A stretch of DNA of 10,003 bases from Candidatus Auribacterota bacterium (GTDB taxonomy: Bacteria > Auribacterota > JAFGBW01): the NCBI GenBank assembly GCA_016932965.1, contig JAFGBW010000258.1, forward strand, positions 1 through 10,003, given 5' to 3'. A program made the position numbers and the translations under genes. Within the stretch, counting starts at the first letter, position 1; each line of letters begins with the position of its first letter. The notes under the pieces are model-generated. The model was not told the origin of the DNA, did not search any database, and was given only the letters and a program-made list of their open reading frames with translations. This document shows, in pieces, positions 1 to 7,604 of this stretch.

Positions 1-2933
1 AAAAAATTCATCCATGCACGCTGATGATGCTTCCATTGAACTTGTTTCCTGCAGACTTGCATGAAGCCGGATTCAAAAAGAGTGAAAATGCCTCCCTCAA
101 TGATCACGGTTATATGGCCTAAGGATACGGTCAAGGGAGATAAAAACCTGGGCGCAGCGTCATCCTCATCTATCCAATATTCCCTGATATGAGAGGGTTT
201 ACCTAATAAGATGGCCCGGCAGGCTGAAGGCCGTTTCCGGGCAACTTTATGTTCAATGCGAGTACAAACTTCCAGCCATTTTTCTGTCTCTGGCCTGTTC
301 CAGGTTCCTTTTGGCAGAATTCCTTTTTCAGTCATGAGGCGTGAAAAATGAAGGACGGCTTCCTGAGGAGGAAAATTTATATTTTTAAGACAATCTTCAA
401 GATAACGCCTGTAGAACCGGGTTTCATCTATTGGATTCAGATGAAAAGGTTCATCCTCCTCCTCAAGGGAAAGAGAATCGCCGGTAAACTGAATGCCGAG
501 AATTTTTCGATAATAGGATTCAATCGGATTTTTTATAAAAAGAAAAAGGTCATCCGCATGAAGAGTCATGGTTTCTCCAATGGTTTCTTGTGAAACCGGA
601 GTGGGGACATGGATAAAGCTTTTATCCTGCTTTTGCATGAACGATTTCGCCGCTGAGAGATTGCATTCATTGAATGAAAAGAATGGAGATGTACCTGAAA
701 AATAACGTTCGTCGAATGAATGAAGGGGGTGGATCTCAGTCAATGATCGCTCCATGGATGAAACATTCTCTGCAATAAAACAAGATTCACAGTATTGCAC
801 GAATTCCCTGACCAGAAGAGACGGTTGTAAAACCGTATCATGAATAAGATCTTTTCCGGTGTAAAACAAATAAAATTTCTCCCTGGCAGAAATGAGGGTT
901 TCAAGAAAAGAGTACCGGTCCACATCCCTTTGCGTCGCATCCAGAAGGTGGGGATTGGCAGCAAGAAGGTCAAAATGCAGTCTGGATTCTTTTTGCGGAA
1001 AAACGCCATCGTCCATCCCCAGTATGCAGATCACTCTTTTAGGTACCGCCCTCATGGAACGAATGGAAGAAAAAGTGATGCCATGCCCTGATCCAAATGA
1101 TCTAGATGCCAGCATTTTTTCCATTTCGTCTTGCAACATTTCCCTGAAAAAGGAAAAGGGAACCATGAATGGAATGGTATTATTGAGAAGATGTCCTTCC
1201 ACACGCAAAGAAACCAGTGTGTCGGTAAGCCGTTCAAAATGAAAAAAATCATCCAGTTCTTCCGGACGGGGCAAAAAGAAGCTCTTCAGCCATTCCAGAA
1301 GAAAGTCGCACCATTCATCCAGGGTTTTGGCATGCCCTTGAGCTGATTCCACCCAACGAAAAAGAATCCGGCATCGTTGAATCCAAACACCTGCTTGTTC
1401 GGTTTCAGAAACTGAAGACAAAAAATACGGATTGGCTCCCCATGAGGAAGATTTCATGGCATAACCGTTCAAAACACGTTCAAAAGCTTCTTCCCAAGTA
1501 GTGGCTGACGGAATGGCGAGATCCAGGCTTTCTTTGTGTCCAGGATCGATTCCCCAGTGGATATGAAGATCTTCAATGAATTTCAAGAACCAATCCAGGT
1601 CTTTTTGATCCAGTTCAAACCTTTTCATGACACAGGGATTTTTAAAAAAATCCAGCACCTCTTTTCTTGTCATCCGTGAAGAAGGCAATTTTAAAAGCCG
1701 AAGCACTCCCTGTAAAAAAACGGATTCTTCAGTCAGTTTCAGGTCTAGAATTCGATAAGGGAGCCCGATTCCTTTTCCCGGGAATACGGCTTCAATAAAG
1801 GAGGAGTAAAGATTGATGTCCGGAGCGAGCACAGCCATGTCATCGGGCCTTAAATCAGGATTCTCTTTTAAAAGAAAAAGAATCTGATCCAGGAGGATTT
1901 CAATTTCTCTCTGCTTCCCGGCGCAGGAAAAGATTTTAATGCTGGCATCCTGTTTAGAAATGATTTCTTTTTTTTCTGATAAAGGGACCAGGTTCAGAAT
2001 CTGATTCTGAATCTTGGCAAGCAAAGTATGGGATTCGTTTTCCCGGTAAAACTCGTGCTCCTTACGGACATCTTCCCACTCCAGCAGAAAATTCAATTCT
2101 CCCCGTCCCAATTTCCCCCAGTTTGCCAATAAAGGATTGAAGTCAGCGTTCTTGCTTTCGTTTCTTGTGATATCCCCCCAATAAGTCCGGCAGGGTCTTA
2201 AAATAAAATGATGGACCTGGACTTTATCTGCGAGCTGATGAAAAAATATCTGATTGCTTTCATGGAGAAATGCCGAGCCTAAAAGGCAGATGGCCTTAGG
2301 CAGAACTCCCTCTGGCGCTCTACTCTCAGGGAGTTTTTCCAACGGCATGTTATAAGAGGAAAAACAAAAATCCTGATAAAGCAAACGCCACATGGATTTC
2401 TGCCAGATTTCCTCCTGGTATAAAGGATGATCCACAGAAAAACTGGACTGGTCATGACTCCATGATTGGAGCATTTCTTTTCTTGCAGCCTCATAGCCTC
2501 CGAAAAGAGTGGCAAGACTTTTGGAGAATTGCCTGGTTTTTACTCGTCGTATTTCCGGAGCATCCCGGGTGTTCAGAAAAGCCAAGCCCCCTTCAAGCGA
2601 TTCCGGAATTTTTATTTCTTCGAATCTCATGAGGATTTGGAATAAAAGCATCTGCATCTGGATGAGTGAAAGCATCGGATATTTCTGCAGACAATCGGAA
2701 ATATCAGGAAAAAATGAACTGAGTGTCGTTCTCGCTATTTCCTGATTCATAAAATCAATCTGGCTGTAAATGCCGTGCTTATGCGCCATCTGCATTTTCA
2801 GCCATTGATCAATAGATTTGTTCTGCGTAACCATGAGAAGAGGATGAAAGATGTCCTGGCTGAAGGCGAGCTCGCAAACAGGGTCGATAAAGGCTTCCAG
2901 GTGATTGCTGTAATATAAATAATATCCGGGCAT
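1..2933 (-). CDS. recC: RecC, exodeoxyribonuclease V gamma subunit (3' end missing)
   Basis: An uninterrupted minus-strand frame runs from ATG at 2931-2933 to the window edge, giving about 977 residues against 1122 in E. coli RecC, so the C-terminal part is missing. RecC is the non-catalytic scaffold of the RecBCD helicase-nuclease. In E. coli it splits the DNA duplex and recognises Chi during double-strand break repair. The identification rests on residue patterns that match E. coli RecC from memory. The N-terminal region has DQWLKMQMAHKHGI followed by IDF. A central block reads ITFSSIRSMRAVP, then ILGMDDGVFP near residues 637-646, RDVDRY at 669-674 and FLETLISA just after. The start is supported because the protein begins at the family's usual N-terminus (YYSNHLE, compare YHSNRLD). 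The ribosome-binding site is weak. recB and recD would be expected beyond the left edge but are not visible. No frameshift or internal stop was seen. Confidence 0.95.
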   Translation of the reverse strand, partial: MPGYYLYYSNHLEAFIDPVCELAFSQDIFHPLLMVTQNKSIDQWLKMQMAHKHGIYSQIDFMNQEIARTTLSSFFPDISDCLQKYPMLSLIQMQMLLFQILMRFEEIKIPESLEGGLAFLNTRDAPEIRRVKTRQFSKSLATLFGGYEAARKEMLQSWSHDQSSFSVDHPLYQEEIWQKSMWRLLYQDFCFSSYNMPLEKLPESRAPEGVLPKAICLLGSAFLHESNQIFFHQLADKVQVHHFILRPCRTYWGDITRNESKNADFNPLLANWGKLGRGELNFLLEWEDVRKEHEFYRENESHTLLAKIQNQILNLVPLSEKKEIISKQDASIKIFSCAGKQREIEILLDQILFLLKENPDLRPDDMAVLAPDINLYSSFIEAVFPGKGIGLPYRILDLKLTEESVFLQGVLRLLKLPSSRMTRKEVLDFFKNPCVMKRFELDQKDLDWFLKFIEDLHIHWGIDPGHKESLDLAIPSATTWEEAFERVLNGYAMKSSSWGANPYFLSSVSETEQAGVWIQRCRILFRWVESAQGHAKTLDEWCDFLLEWLKSFFLPRPEELDDFFHFERLTDTLVSLRVEGHLLNNTIPFMVPFSFFREMLQDEMEKMLASRSFGSGHGITFSSIRSMRAVPKRVICILGMDDGVFPQKESRLHFDLLAANPHLLDATQRDVDRYSFLETLISAREKFYLFYTGKDLIHDTVLQPSLLVREFVQYCESCFIAENVSSMERSLTEIHPLHSFDERYFSGTSPFFSFNECNLSAAKSFMQKQDKSFIHVPTPVSQETIGETMTLHADDLFLFIKNPIESYYRKILGIQFTGDSLSLEEEDEPFHLNPIDETRFYRRYLEDCLKNINFPPQEAVLHFSRLMTEKGILPKGTWNRPETEKWLEVCTRIEHKVARKRPSACRAILLGKPSHIREYWIDEDDAAPRFLSPLTVSLGHITVIIEGGIFTLFESGFMQVCRKQVQWKHHQRAWMNF

Positions 2934-3006
2934 GGCGATTTGAAGATAATGATATACAATACCGTTAATTCTATAACAAAAATGATAGGATCAAAAAATG
3001 GTTATT

Positions 3007-3036
3007 TTGTTTCTATCCCATTTAATAATGTATTAT
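3007..3036 (+). promoter_or_regulatory. Weak candidate promoter for the PEGA lipoprotein
   Basis: TTGTTT (3007-3012) and TATTAT (3031-3036) are separated by 18 bp on the plus strand, about 65 bp upstream of the lipoprotein start. The -10 box overlaps the -10 box of the candidate recC promoter on the other strand, so if both are real the two genes would compete for RNA polymerase. The match is modest. Confidence 0.3.
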
Positions 3037-3060
3037 ATTGATTAACAATAACAGTTACAA
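3032..3060 (-). promoter_or_regulatory. Candidate sigma-70 type promoter for recC
   Basis: Read on the minus strand, TTGTAA (3055-3060) lies 17 bp upstream of a perfect TATAAT (3032-3037). Transcription would start near 3025 and give a leader of about 90 nt before the recC ATG. The -10 box and spacing are good and the -35 box matches at four of six positions. The region is AT-rich, so chance matches are possible. Confidence 0.5.
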
Positions 3061-3100
3061 GTGAACGAACCCCTGAAAAAGGTCTGATTCAGGCTCTAAA

Positions 3101-4561
3101 ATGCGTCAAACCTGTTTTCCTTCTATTTATTTAATTCATATAGTTATTCTGGCGTCATTGATATTGATTCTACCGTCATGCAAAACAATGTCTCCTGTAT
3201 TTTCTCTTTTATCGCCCACGATCACACGGTGGCCTGGAAGATCAGACGAAAAAATAAGCAGAATTTTGGACATAGCCCGTAAAGAGGATATCTTCAAGGA
3301 TTTTTTATGGACAACCCCACCGATCCAAGCAAGGTCAATCGACAATCGGTTTGAATTTTCAGGCAGGACATTTCAGTTGAAGGAAATCCCTTCTGGTTTG
3401 TCCATCTGTTATCAGGGTAAGGAATATCAATTCAAGCGCCAGACATCAAAAAATCTCTATTACTCGGGTTTATCGGATTTAAAAAAAACAACCAGAATGG
3501 AAAGGCGCTGGGTGCCTAAAACCAGAATGTCTTTGGAACGTGTGGCCGTAACCAAAAGCAGAATAGTTCATCGTACATCTTTTGACAGTCACGGCAGAAT
3601 GCAGACTAGACCTCAACACGAATTTTATACGGATTGGGAAACACGTCATGTTCCCAAGACCCATTATGAATGGGAAAACCGCATTATGCCTTGTTATGAA
3701 ATTCCTGAATGCAGTTATTATGATATCAAACTGGATGGGGTCCCCAGATTCATTATTTATCCTTCATCCAATGAGGGGAAGAACCGTTTTTATATCCAGA
3801 ACCCGGCTTATTTGATTTCTACAGAAAAAAATAAAACTTTATTCGGCTCCAAGGATATCAATTTGATTTTTATTGATACGAACTCCAACGGAATATTCAT
3901 GGAAAAAGACGACAAAATGCTATTCAACGTTTGGAATCCCTATGATCCTAAATCCACCTACCGATCTATCAGACATCTCATGGATAATGAATGGTACAGC
4001 CTGTCATATTTATTTGATAATCAGTTTCTGTCATTTTCCCTGAAAGGGCATCAACTCTCAATCAATTATGAAAATGAAAAATATCTAACCTCGACCAAAT
4101 TGGGAAAGCTGGTTATCCATAATATGGAACACCCTCATGCAAAGCTTTTTATCAATGGAAAAGAATACTCCGCTTCTTTCAAAAAAGCAATCAAGATACA
4201 ATACGGCCTTTACAAATTGCGCATTTGTATACCGGGATATGCCGATTATGAGGAGAGTTTCGTTATCAACGAAACAAATCCAGAACAAACGATTTCATAT
4301 GTTTTACCTGAAAAAGCCGGTATACTTGAAATAAAAAATATTTTCATCAACAATTGGTTTCTGGTTATCACCCATGAGAATATACCGAGGATATATTATA
4401 ACCTTCCTGTTGTAAGTGTTCCTGAAGGGGAATGCACTGCTCAAATCTACGTCAACGGTTTTGTATTCAATAAATCATTCAACATATCTACAGGACAGAA
4501 AATCACCATCGATTTTGAAAAAGAAATCCAGACACTCCTAACAAGCTCATCTTCAAGATGA
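3101..4561 (+). CDS. Predicted lipoprotein with PEGA domain, otherwise unknown
   Basis: This 486-residue protein is not from a family I can name. The N-terminus has a hydrophobic segment (about residues 9-25) ending in LPSC with Cys27, a plausible but non-canonical lipobox, so envelope anchoring is likely. Residues 134-142 and 180-188 form two copies of an E-x-R-x-VPKT motif about 46 residues apart, in a stretch rich in Arg, Trp, Tyr and His. DTNSNG at 259-264 followed by acidic residues resembles a DxNxNG calcium-binding loop. Residues about 340-405 look like a PEGA domain (AKLFINGKEY, then GLYKLRICIPGYADYE), a small beta-sandwich common in surface proteins, and a weaker beta-rich repeat may follow at 406-480. 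ATG 3101 is the first start after an in-frame stop at 3074. AGG at 3091-3093 is a weak ribosome-binding site at good spacing. Two tandem TGA stops end the gene, overlapping the convergent SpsF-like gene by 9 bp. It appears monocistronic. The function is unknown; a structural or carbohydrate-binding envelope role is only inference. Confidence 0.85.
   Translation: MRQTCFPSIYLIHIVILASLILILPSCKTMSPVFSLLSPTITRWPGRSDEKISRILDIARKEDIFKDFLWTTPPIQARSIDNRFEFSGRTFQLKEIPSGLSICYQGKEYQFKRQTSKNLYYSGLSDLKKTTRMERRWVPKTRMSLERVAVTKSRIVHRTSFDSHGRMQTRPQHEFYTDWETRHVPKTHYEWENRIMPCYEIPECSYYDIKLDGVPRFIIYPSSNEGKNRFYIQNPAYLISTEKNKTLFGSKDINLIFIDTNSNGIFMEKDDKMLFNVWNPYDPKSTYRSIRHLMDNEWYSLSYLFDNQFLSFSLKGHQLSINYENEKYLTSTKLGKLVIHNMEHPHAKLFINGKEYSASFKKAIKIQYGLYKLRICIPGYADYEESFVINETNPEQTISYVLPEKAGILEIKNIFINNWFLVITHENIPRIYYNLPVVSVPEGECTAQIYVNGFVFNKSFNISTGQKITIDFEKEIQTLLTSSSSR
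4547..4561. repeat. 15-bp palindrome spanning the overlapping stops of convergent genes
   Basis: TCATCTT and AAGATGA are perfect reverse complements around a single C at 4554. The palindrome contains the plus-strand TGA (4559-4561) and, read on the minus strand, the TGA at 4553-4555 plus a second in-frame TGA at 4547-4549. The plus strand also has a second TGA at 4562-4564. As RNA it could form a 5-bp stem with a 5-nt loop, followed on the plus strand by a run of six T. That is only a weak terminator. Confidence 0.5.
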
Positions 4562-5227
4562 TGAAATTTTTTCCCTGATGACCCGGTCTAACTCCAACGA
4601 CCCCTGTTGGATATATTTATTTACGAGCTGATCCATCTGCTGATAATCGTCCTGCGTGTCTACGGTCAAGCGCAACTGTTCAGCCTCTTTGGGGAAACCG
4701 CAGGATACGGGCATGCCTTTTAGTTCTTTCCTGTTTCTAAAAATCGGAACAATGTGTTCTTTTTCCTCTTCCGTGAGGGAGGCATTTTCAAAACTCAGAA
4801 AAGTCCGCATCTTGAAAATATCACAGCCGCAGCCGACCGGGCAATGCGTCATCCAGACATAATCGAGATCCTGTTCATGTATCAACTGCATACCCTTTTT
4901 GATTGCTTCGCAGTCTGTTAAAGGATTATCTGCCGTCACTCTCACCAAAACAGATGCGCTGTATTTTTTCACAGCGTTTAAAAACCTGAGATAGACATTG
5001 GTCGGATGTCCGCGGAAAACGCTGTAGCCTTTTTGAACCAAAATTTCATTCAATCTATCTGAAGCCTTCGCATCCGATATCGCAACGCAAAGCCCCTGAC
5101 AGGGGATGGAGGAAAGCCGCTCCAGCAGATGAAAAATAAGGGGTTTACCCGCCAACGGCAGAAGGACTTTTCCAGGGAGCCTTGTTGATTCCATCCTTGC
5201 CTGAACCACGATCACAGAGTCATTCAT
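4553..5227 (-). CDS. SpsF-like cytidylyltransferase family protein (sugar activation)
   Basis: This 224-residue protein belongs to the SpsF/acylneuraminate cytidylyltransferase family (COG1861). Members have a nucleotidyltransferase Rossmann-like fold and are thought to join a sugar acid or related sugar to CMP for glycan synthesis. Visible motifs are the N-terminal nucleotide-binding signature QARMESTRLPGKVL (residues 9-22), VFRGHPTNVYLRF (70-82), RVTADNPLTD (96-105, with the probable metal-binding Asp), EHIVPIF, and LTVDTQDD near the C-terminus. The length is close to B. subtilis SpsF, so it looks complete. The ATG at 5225-5227 lies inside the end of the upstream glycosyltransferase gene (8-bp overlap), with AGGA about 7 nt before it, so translational coupling is likely. 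The neighbours point to polysaccharide or flagellar/surface glycan synthesis. The actual sugar cannot be deduced, and a GT-associated role other than CMP transfer is possible. Confidence 0.88.
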   Translation of the reverse strand: MNDSVIVVQARMESTRLPGKVLLPLAGKPLIFHLLERLSSIPCQGLCVAISDAKASDRLNEILVQKGYSVFRGHPTNVYLRFLNAVKKYSASVLVRVTADNPLTDCEAIKKGMQLIHEQDLDYVWMTHCPVGCGCDIFKMRTFLSFENASLTEEEKEHIVPIFRNRKELKGMPVSCGFPKEAEQLRLTVDTQDDYQQMDQLVNKYIQQGSLELDRVIREKISSS

Positions 5228-6155
5228 GCTTCCTGTTCACTGCCTTGAAAATTTCTTCAGCGCTGAGCCCACCTTTTTGTTTCTCCTGTTTCCTGCGCTT
5301 TAACACAAAAGGGAGCCGTTTAAGAACCTCCCAGAACGCCTTCCAGAAACGAAATCTGAATTTGAAAGCGTCCCGGATAAGGAAAAGCGGTATATAAATC
5401 AGCATGTCTCTTGTCATGACAGGATCGTGGATGTTTTTAAGGGAAAAAAAGTAATTGTTCCTGGCAGAAATGATTTTTACTCTTGTTGTGTCATATTGCC
5501 GGGAAACCGTTTGTCTCTCCTTGTGAAAAGCAACACTTCGCGGTTCATAAATGATTGGATAGCCCTTTTTCAGGGCACGGAAACAAAGGTCCGTCTCATC
5601 ATAATAATAAGGCGAGTATAATTCCGCATCATAACCCCCCAGTTCCAGATACAGATTTTTTCTGCATAAAAAAGCACCACCGCAGGCAAAAAGCGTCTGG
5701 GAATAAGTATCATCGGGATCCTTTTCAAAATAAGAGAAATGACCTTTTTCAAAAGTCCCCCCCCTGTTTCCATATAAAAAATGGTTTTCCCAGTCGAATA
5801 TTTTTCCGGAAGCGGCAAACACTCTGGGATCACTAAAATGTTTGACAAGAGAGGGGATCGTGGATGCATTGATTTTCATGTCATTATTCAGACAAAACAC
5901 CAACGGGAACCGGGCATTTTGGACGCCGAAATTGTTCGCAGCCATGTACCCCATGTTTTGAGGAGTTTTGATCACACGGATATGGGAAAAATTTGTCTTA
6001 ACATAAGAAACACTATCATCCGTACTGCAATCGTCCACCAGAAGGATTTCATAAATATGGTCTACGTCCTGAACCGCTGCATCCAGAACCGTAGGCAGAG
6101 TGTCTTTCAAAATATTTATCCCGTTCCAGTTGGTAATAACTATCGAAATTTCCAT
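5220..6155 (-). CDS. Family 2 glycosyltransferase (rhamnosyltransferase-like)
   Basis: This 311-residue protein has a GT-A fold transferase pattern and is predicted to act at the cytoplasmic face of the membrane, moving a sugar from a nucleotide donor to a growing glycan. It opens with ISIVITNWNG, then LLVDDCSTDDS (residues 38-48) for the nucleotide, NMGYMAANNFG (67-77), LNND (89-92) as the DxD-equivalent metal site, CGGAF (158-162), and YYDETDLC (184-191) carrying the probable catalytic acidic residues. The C-terminal ~70 residues alternate hydrophobic and basic stretches (about 250-295), suggesting membrane association. It is a paralogue of the gene at 6505-7491: both share CGGAFL, LGG[FY]D and an RN..F...HD pattern near the C-terminus. 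ATG 6153-6155 starts directly at the conserved first strand, but the ribosome-binding site is weak. A terminator-like hairpin lies about 20 nt upstream. The gene overlaps the SpsF-like gene by 8 bp. Donor and acceptor are unknown. Confidence 0.92.
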   Translation of the reverse strand: MEISIVITNWNGINILKDTLPTVLDAAVQDVDHIYEILLVDDCSTDDSVSYVKTNFSHIRVIKTPQNMGYMAANNFGVQNARFPLVFCLNNDMKINASTIPSLVKHFSDPRVFAASGKIFDWENHFLYGNRGGTFEKGHFSYFEKDPDDTYSQTLFACGGAFLCRKNLYLELGGYDAELYSPYYYDETDLCFRALKKGYPIIYEPRSVAFHKERQTVSRQYDTTRVKIISARNNYFFSLKNIHDPVMTRDMLIYIPLFLIRDAFKFRFRFWKAFWEVLKRLPFVLKRRKQEKQKGGLSAEEIFKAVNRKHE

Positions 6156-6175
6156 ATCGCTTCGATCCCATTGCG

Positions 6176-6203
6176 AAAAAACCCTTTATGAATAAAGGTT
6201 TTT
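6176..6203. terminator. Terminator-like hairpin with A and T tracts, bidirectional in form
   Basis: CCTTTAT (6183-6189) and ATAAAGG (6192-6198) pair, and A-tracts at 6176-6181 pair with T-tracts at 6199-6203. This gives a stem of about 11 bp with a bulge and a small loop. Read on the minus strand it ends in six T, in the leader of the GT2 gene that starts at 6155. Read on the plus strand it ends in five T. The stem has only two G-C pairs, so it may be leaky or act as an attenuator. Confidence 0.5.
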
Positions 6204-6226
6204 CCGCGCCTTTTTCCAAACACTTT

Positions 6227-6275
6227 TACCGGGCTATTTGATTTTCTTGAAACAAGAAAATCAAATCGCGGGGTA
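6227..6275. repeat. Long inverted repeat (14-bp perfect arms, 3-nt loop)
   Basis: The arms ATTTGATTTTCTTG (6236-6249) and CAAGAAAATCAAAT (6253-6266) are perfect reverse complements around a loop of three A on the plus strand. An outer TACC (6227-6230) can pair with GGTA (6272-6275) across an internal loop. No T-run follows on either strand, so it is not a standard intrinsic terminator. It would be the first of two stem-loops in the leader of the GT2 gene at 5220-6155 if transcription starts to its right. It could instead be an RNA-stabilising or protein-binding element. Confidence 0.75.
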
Positions 6276-6342
6276 TTTACTTCACCTGTGCATTCTTTCA
6301 ATTTTTAAAAGAACGAATATTATTAAATTTAACTACTGTCTG

Positions 6343-6372
6343 ATTTTACCACAAAAATTTCTTGCAACGAAA
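6343..6372 (-). promoter_or_regulatory. Weak candidate extended -10 promoter for the GT2/SpsF-like unit
   Basis: On the minus strand TGG followed by TAAAAT (6343-6351) fits an extended -10 element with five of six matches. The possible -35 sequence 18 bp upstream (TTTCGT, 6367-6372) is poor. A start near 6336 would give a leader of about 180 nt that includes both stem-loops. This is the best of several weak options in an AT-rich stretch. Confidence 0.25.
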
Positions 6373-6463
6373 GAAAGTACTCTTCTCAAACGCTCTTTCA
6401 AGTTAATCCTAACCTATTCTTATGCAATAAGTTAAATAAATCTCTATTACAATTCCAACAAAG

Positions 6464-6502
6464 AAAAAATTGGCTATGAATCTCTTCCTGCAGGAGAAAT
6501 TC
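6464..6502 (-). terminator. Possible terminator after the GT2 gene at 6505-7491
   Basis: A near-palindrome at 6478-6502 starts 2 nt after the TAA stop. In minus-strand RNA it forms GAAUUUCUCC paired with GGAAGAGAUUC around a UGCA loop, with one bulge and one G-U wobble. The wobble would be a C-A mismatch in plus-strand RNA, so the fold favours the minus strand. A run of six T (6464-6469 read on the minus strand) follows after 8 nt, which is further than in a classic terminator. Confidence 0.4.
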
Positions 6503-6504
6503 AT

Positions 6505-7491
6505 TTAAATTGCAATTTCTATTCCTTGTTTCCATGTTCCACTTATAATTTGACTATCCCTCATTTTTACGTAAGGCCGCTCAATCGATCTCTTTTTTAT
6601 AATCCGTTTGAGATAAGAAAGGGCTTTAATAAAACCCAGCACATAAGGCCAGCGGCCGTTGAATATAAATTTTAATAATTTCCACGGCAGATATAAAAAA
6701 TGCTGAAAAAGGATTTCTTTATCATGAAAACGGCTCCACATGAAAATAAATTTGTTTCTCCAGACGAGGGTTTTGAACTCTGTTTGAGTATAAATAGAAC
6801 GGGAAGTGGCTTCCCTTTTATGATATAGAGTGATCTGCGGGGTGTATAAATTATAAAAACCCCTCTGGACTGCCTGATAGCCCAAATCCAGGTCCTCCCA
6901 GGCAAAAGGGGTATAAATTTCATCAAATCCGCCTAAGTTCAAAAAGTGTTCTTTTAAAACCAGAAAAGCCCCCCCGCAGAAGAACACAGTCGGAGCAGGA
7001 GCGTTCATTTTATCTTCTTCCAGCCTGACGTCTAAAAGCCCTGTTGAAAAAACAGGATTCCGTATTCCATCATCTATGGTTTTTCGGTCCCATCTCATCA
7101 GACGGGGCACAACCGCAAATACGTTGGGATTTCTTTCATAAAGCCGCAGAAGCGGTGTTAGAAAATCCCCTTCTGCCAGAATATCATTGTTGATAAAAAA
7201 TAAAAATGTTCCAGAGCTCCTTTTAACGCCTTCGTTGCAGGCAACAGCAAATCCTTTATTTTCTTCCAACCTAACGTATTGTATCGGAAAACGTTGCCCC
7301 CTAACAAATCCTTCTGTTCCGTCAGTGGATCCGTTGTCCACGACAATCAATTCGGTCTTTAATGAAAGAGAAGAAAGAATCCTCAAGAGTACAGGCAGTG
7401 TCTCCTTCATGAGCGTCAATCCATTAAACGTGGGACAGATAAGAGAAACCAAATGGGAAGAAAAGGGACACGGATCTGAAGAATTCAGCAT
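6505..7491 (-). CDS. Family 2 glycosyltransferase (rhamnosyltransferase-like)
   Basis: This 328-residue predicted GT-A transferase is of the type found in O-antigen and exopolysaccharide loci. After a short N-terminal tail it shows VSLICPTFNG (residues 15-24), VVDNGSTDGT (50-59), NKGFAVACNEG (78-88), INND (100-103) as the DxD-equivalent, CGGAF (172-176), LGGFDE (186-191) and WEDLDLGYQA (198-207) with the likely catalytic acidic pair. The C-terminal third has aromatic-hydrophobic and basic stretches, such as the segment around LYLPWKLLKFIF, suggesting peripheral membrane contact. The ATG at 7489-7491 is preceded by AAGGA (7497-7501) at 5-nt spacing, a clear ribosome-binding site. The motif order and C-terminal pattern match the glycosyltransferase at 5220-6155, so a duplication is likely. 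The 349-bp gap and hairpins between them suggest separate transcripts or regulated read-through. It is divergent from the exported HExxH protein. The sugar is unknown. Confidence 0.92.
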   Translation of the reverse strand: MLNSSDPCPFSSHLVSLICPTFNGLTLMKETLPVLLRILSSLSLKTELIVVDNGSTDGTEGFVRGQRFPIQYVRLEENKGFAVACNEGVKRSSGTFLFFINNDILAEGDFLTPLLRLYERNPNVFAVVPRLMRWDRKTIDDGIRNPVFSTGLLDVRLEEDKMNAPAPTVFFCGGAFLVLKEHFLNLGGFDEIYTPFAWEDLDLGYQAVQRGFYNLYTPQITLYHKREATSRSIYTQTEFKTLVWRNKFIFMWSRFHDKEILFQHFLYLPWKLLKFIFNGRWPYVLGFIKALSYLKRIIKKRSIERPYVKMRDSQIISGTWKQGIEIAI

Positions 7492-7570
7492 GGCTTTCCT
7501 TAAAAATGATTGGTATAAAATAGGTAATTTTATGGGGTTATATATCGCATTTTTTTATTTTGTACGATAC

Positions 7571-7584
7571 CAAAATATATTTTG
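7571..7584. promoter_or_regulatory. 14-bp perfect palindrome, candidate operator
   Basis: CAAAATATATTTTG is its own reverse complement and lies between two divergent genes, 20 bp upstream of the -35 box of the plus-strand promoter and 79 bp upstream of the minus-strand start codon. The position suits a regulator binding site for one or both genes. It is made almost only of A and T, so chance is a real alternative. Confidence 0.35.
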
Positions 7585-7604
7585 ATTCAACGATTCATCA
7601 CGAG

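Larger units (their letters stand above)
6156..6504. other. Non-coding region with three stem-loops between two glycosyltransferase genes
   Basis: This 349-bp stretch holds no convincing gene. From the right it contains a palindrome just after the stop of the upstream glycosyltransferase, an AT-rich segment (about 6280-6460) with a possible extended -10 promoter on the minus strand, a long stem-loop at 6227-6275 and a terminator-like hairpin at 6176-6203. A 65-codon plus-strand frame at 6238-6435 lacks a ribosome-binding site and starts inside the long stem-loop, so I do not call it. Confidence 0.7.

Noticed and set aside
348-1346. Several plus- and minus-strand open frames of 60-120 codons within 348-1346
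   Set aside because: They are shadows of recC: the long minus-strand frame covers the region without a stop and shows clear RecC motifs, while these frames lack recognisable domains and ribosome-binding sites.
5781-6191. 136-codon plus-strand open frame
   Set aside because: It lies antisense to the well-supported GT2 gene, has no recognisable domain, and ends in the terminator-like hairpin.
6238-6435. 65-codon plus-strand open frame in the intergenic region
   Set aside because: It starts inside the long inverted repeat and has no ribosome-binding site. The composition is typical of translated AT-rich non-coding DNA.
7187-7585. 132-codon plus-strand open frame
   Set aside because: Mostly antisense to the GT2 gene at 6505-7491, with no ribosome-binding site or domain. 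Its extension into the intergenic region is explained by AT-rich sequence.
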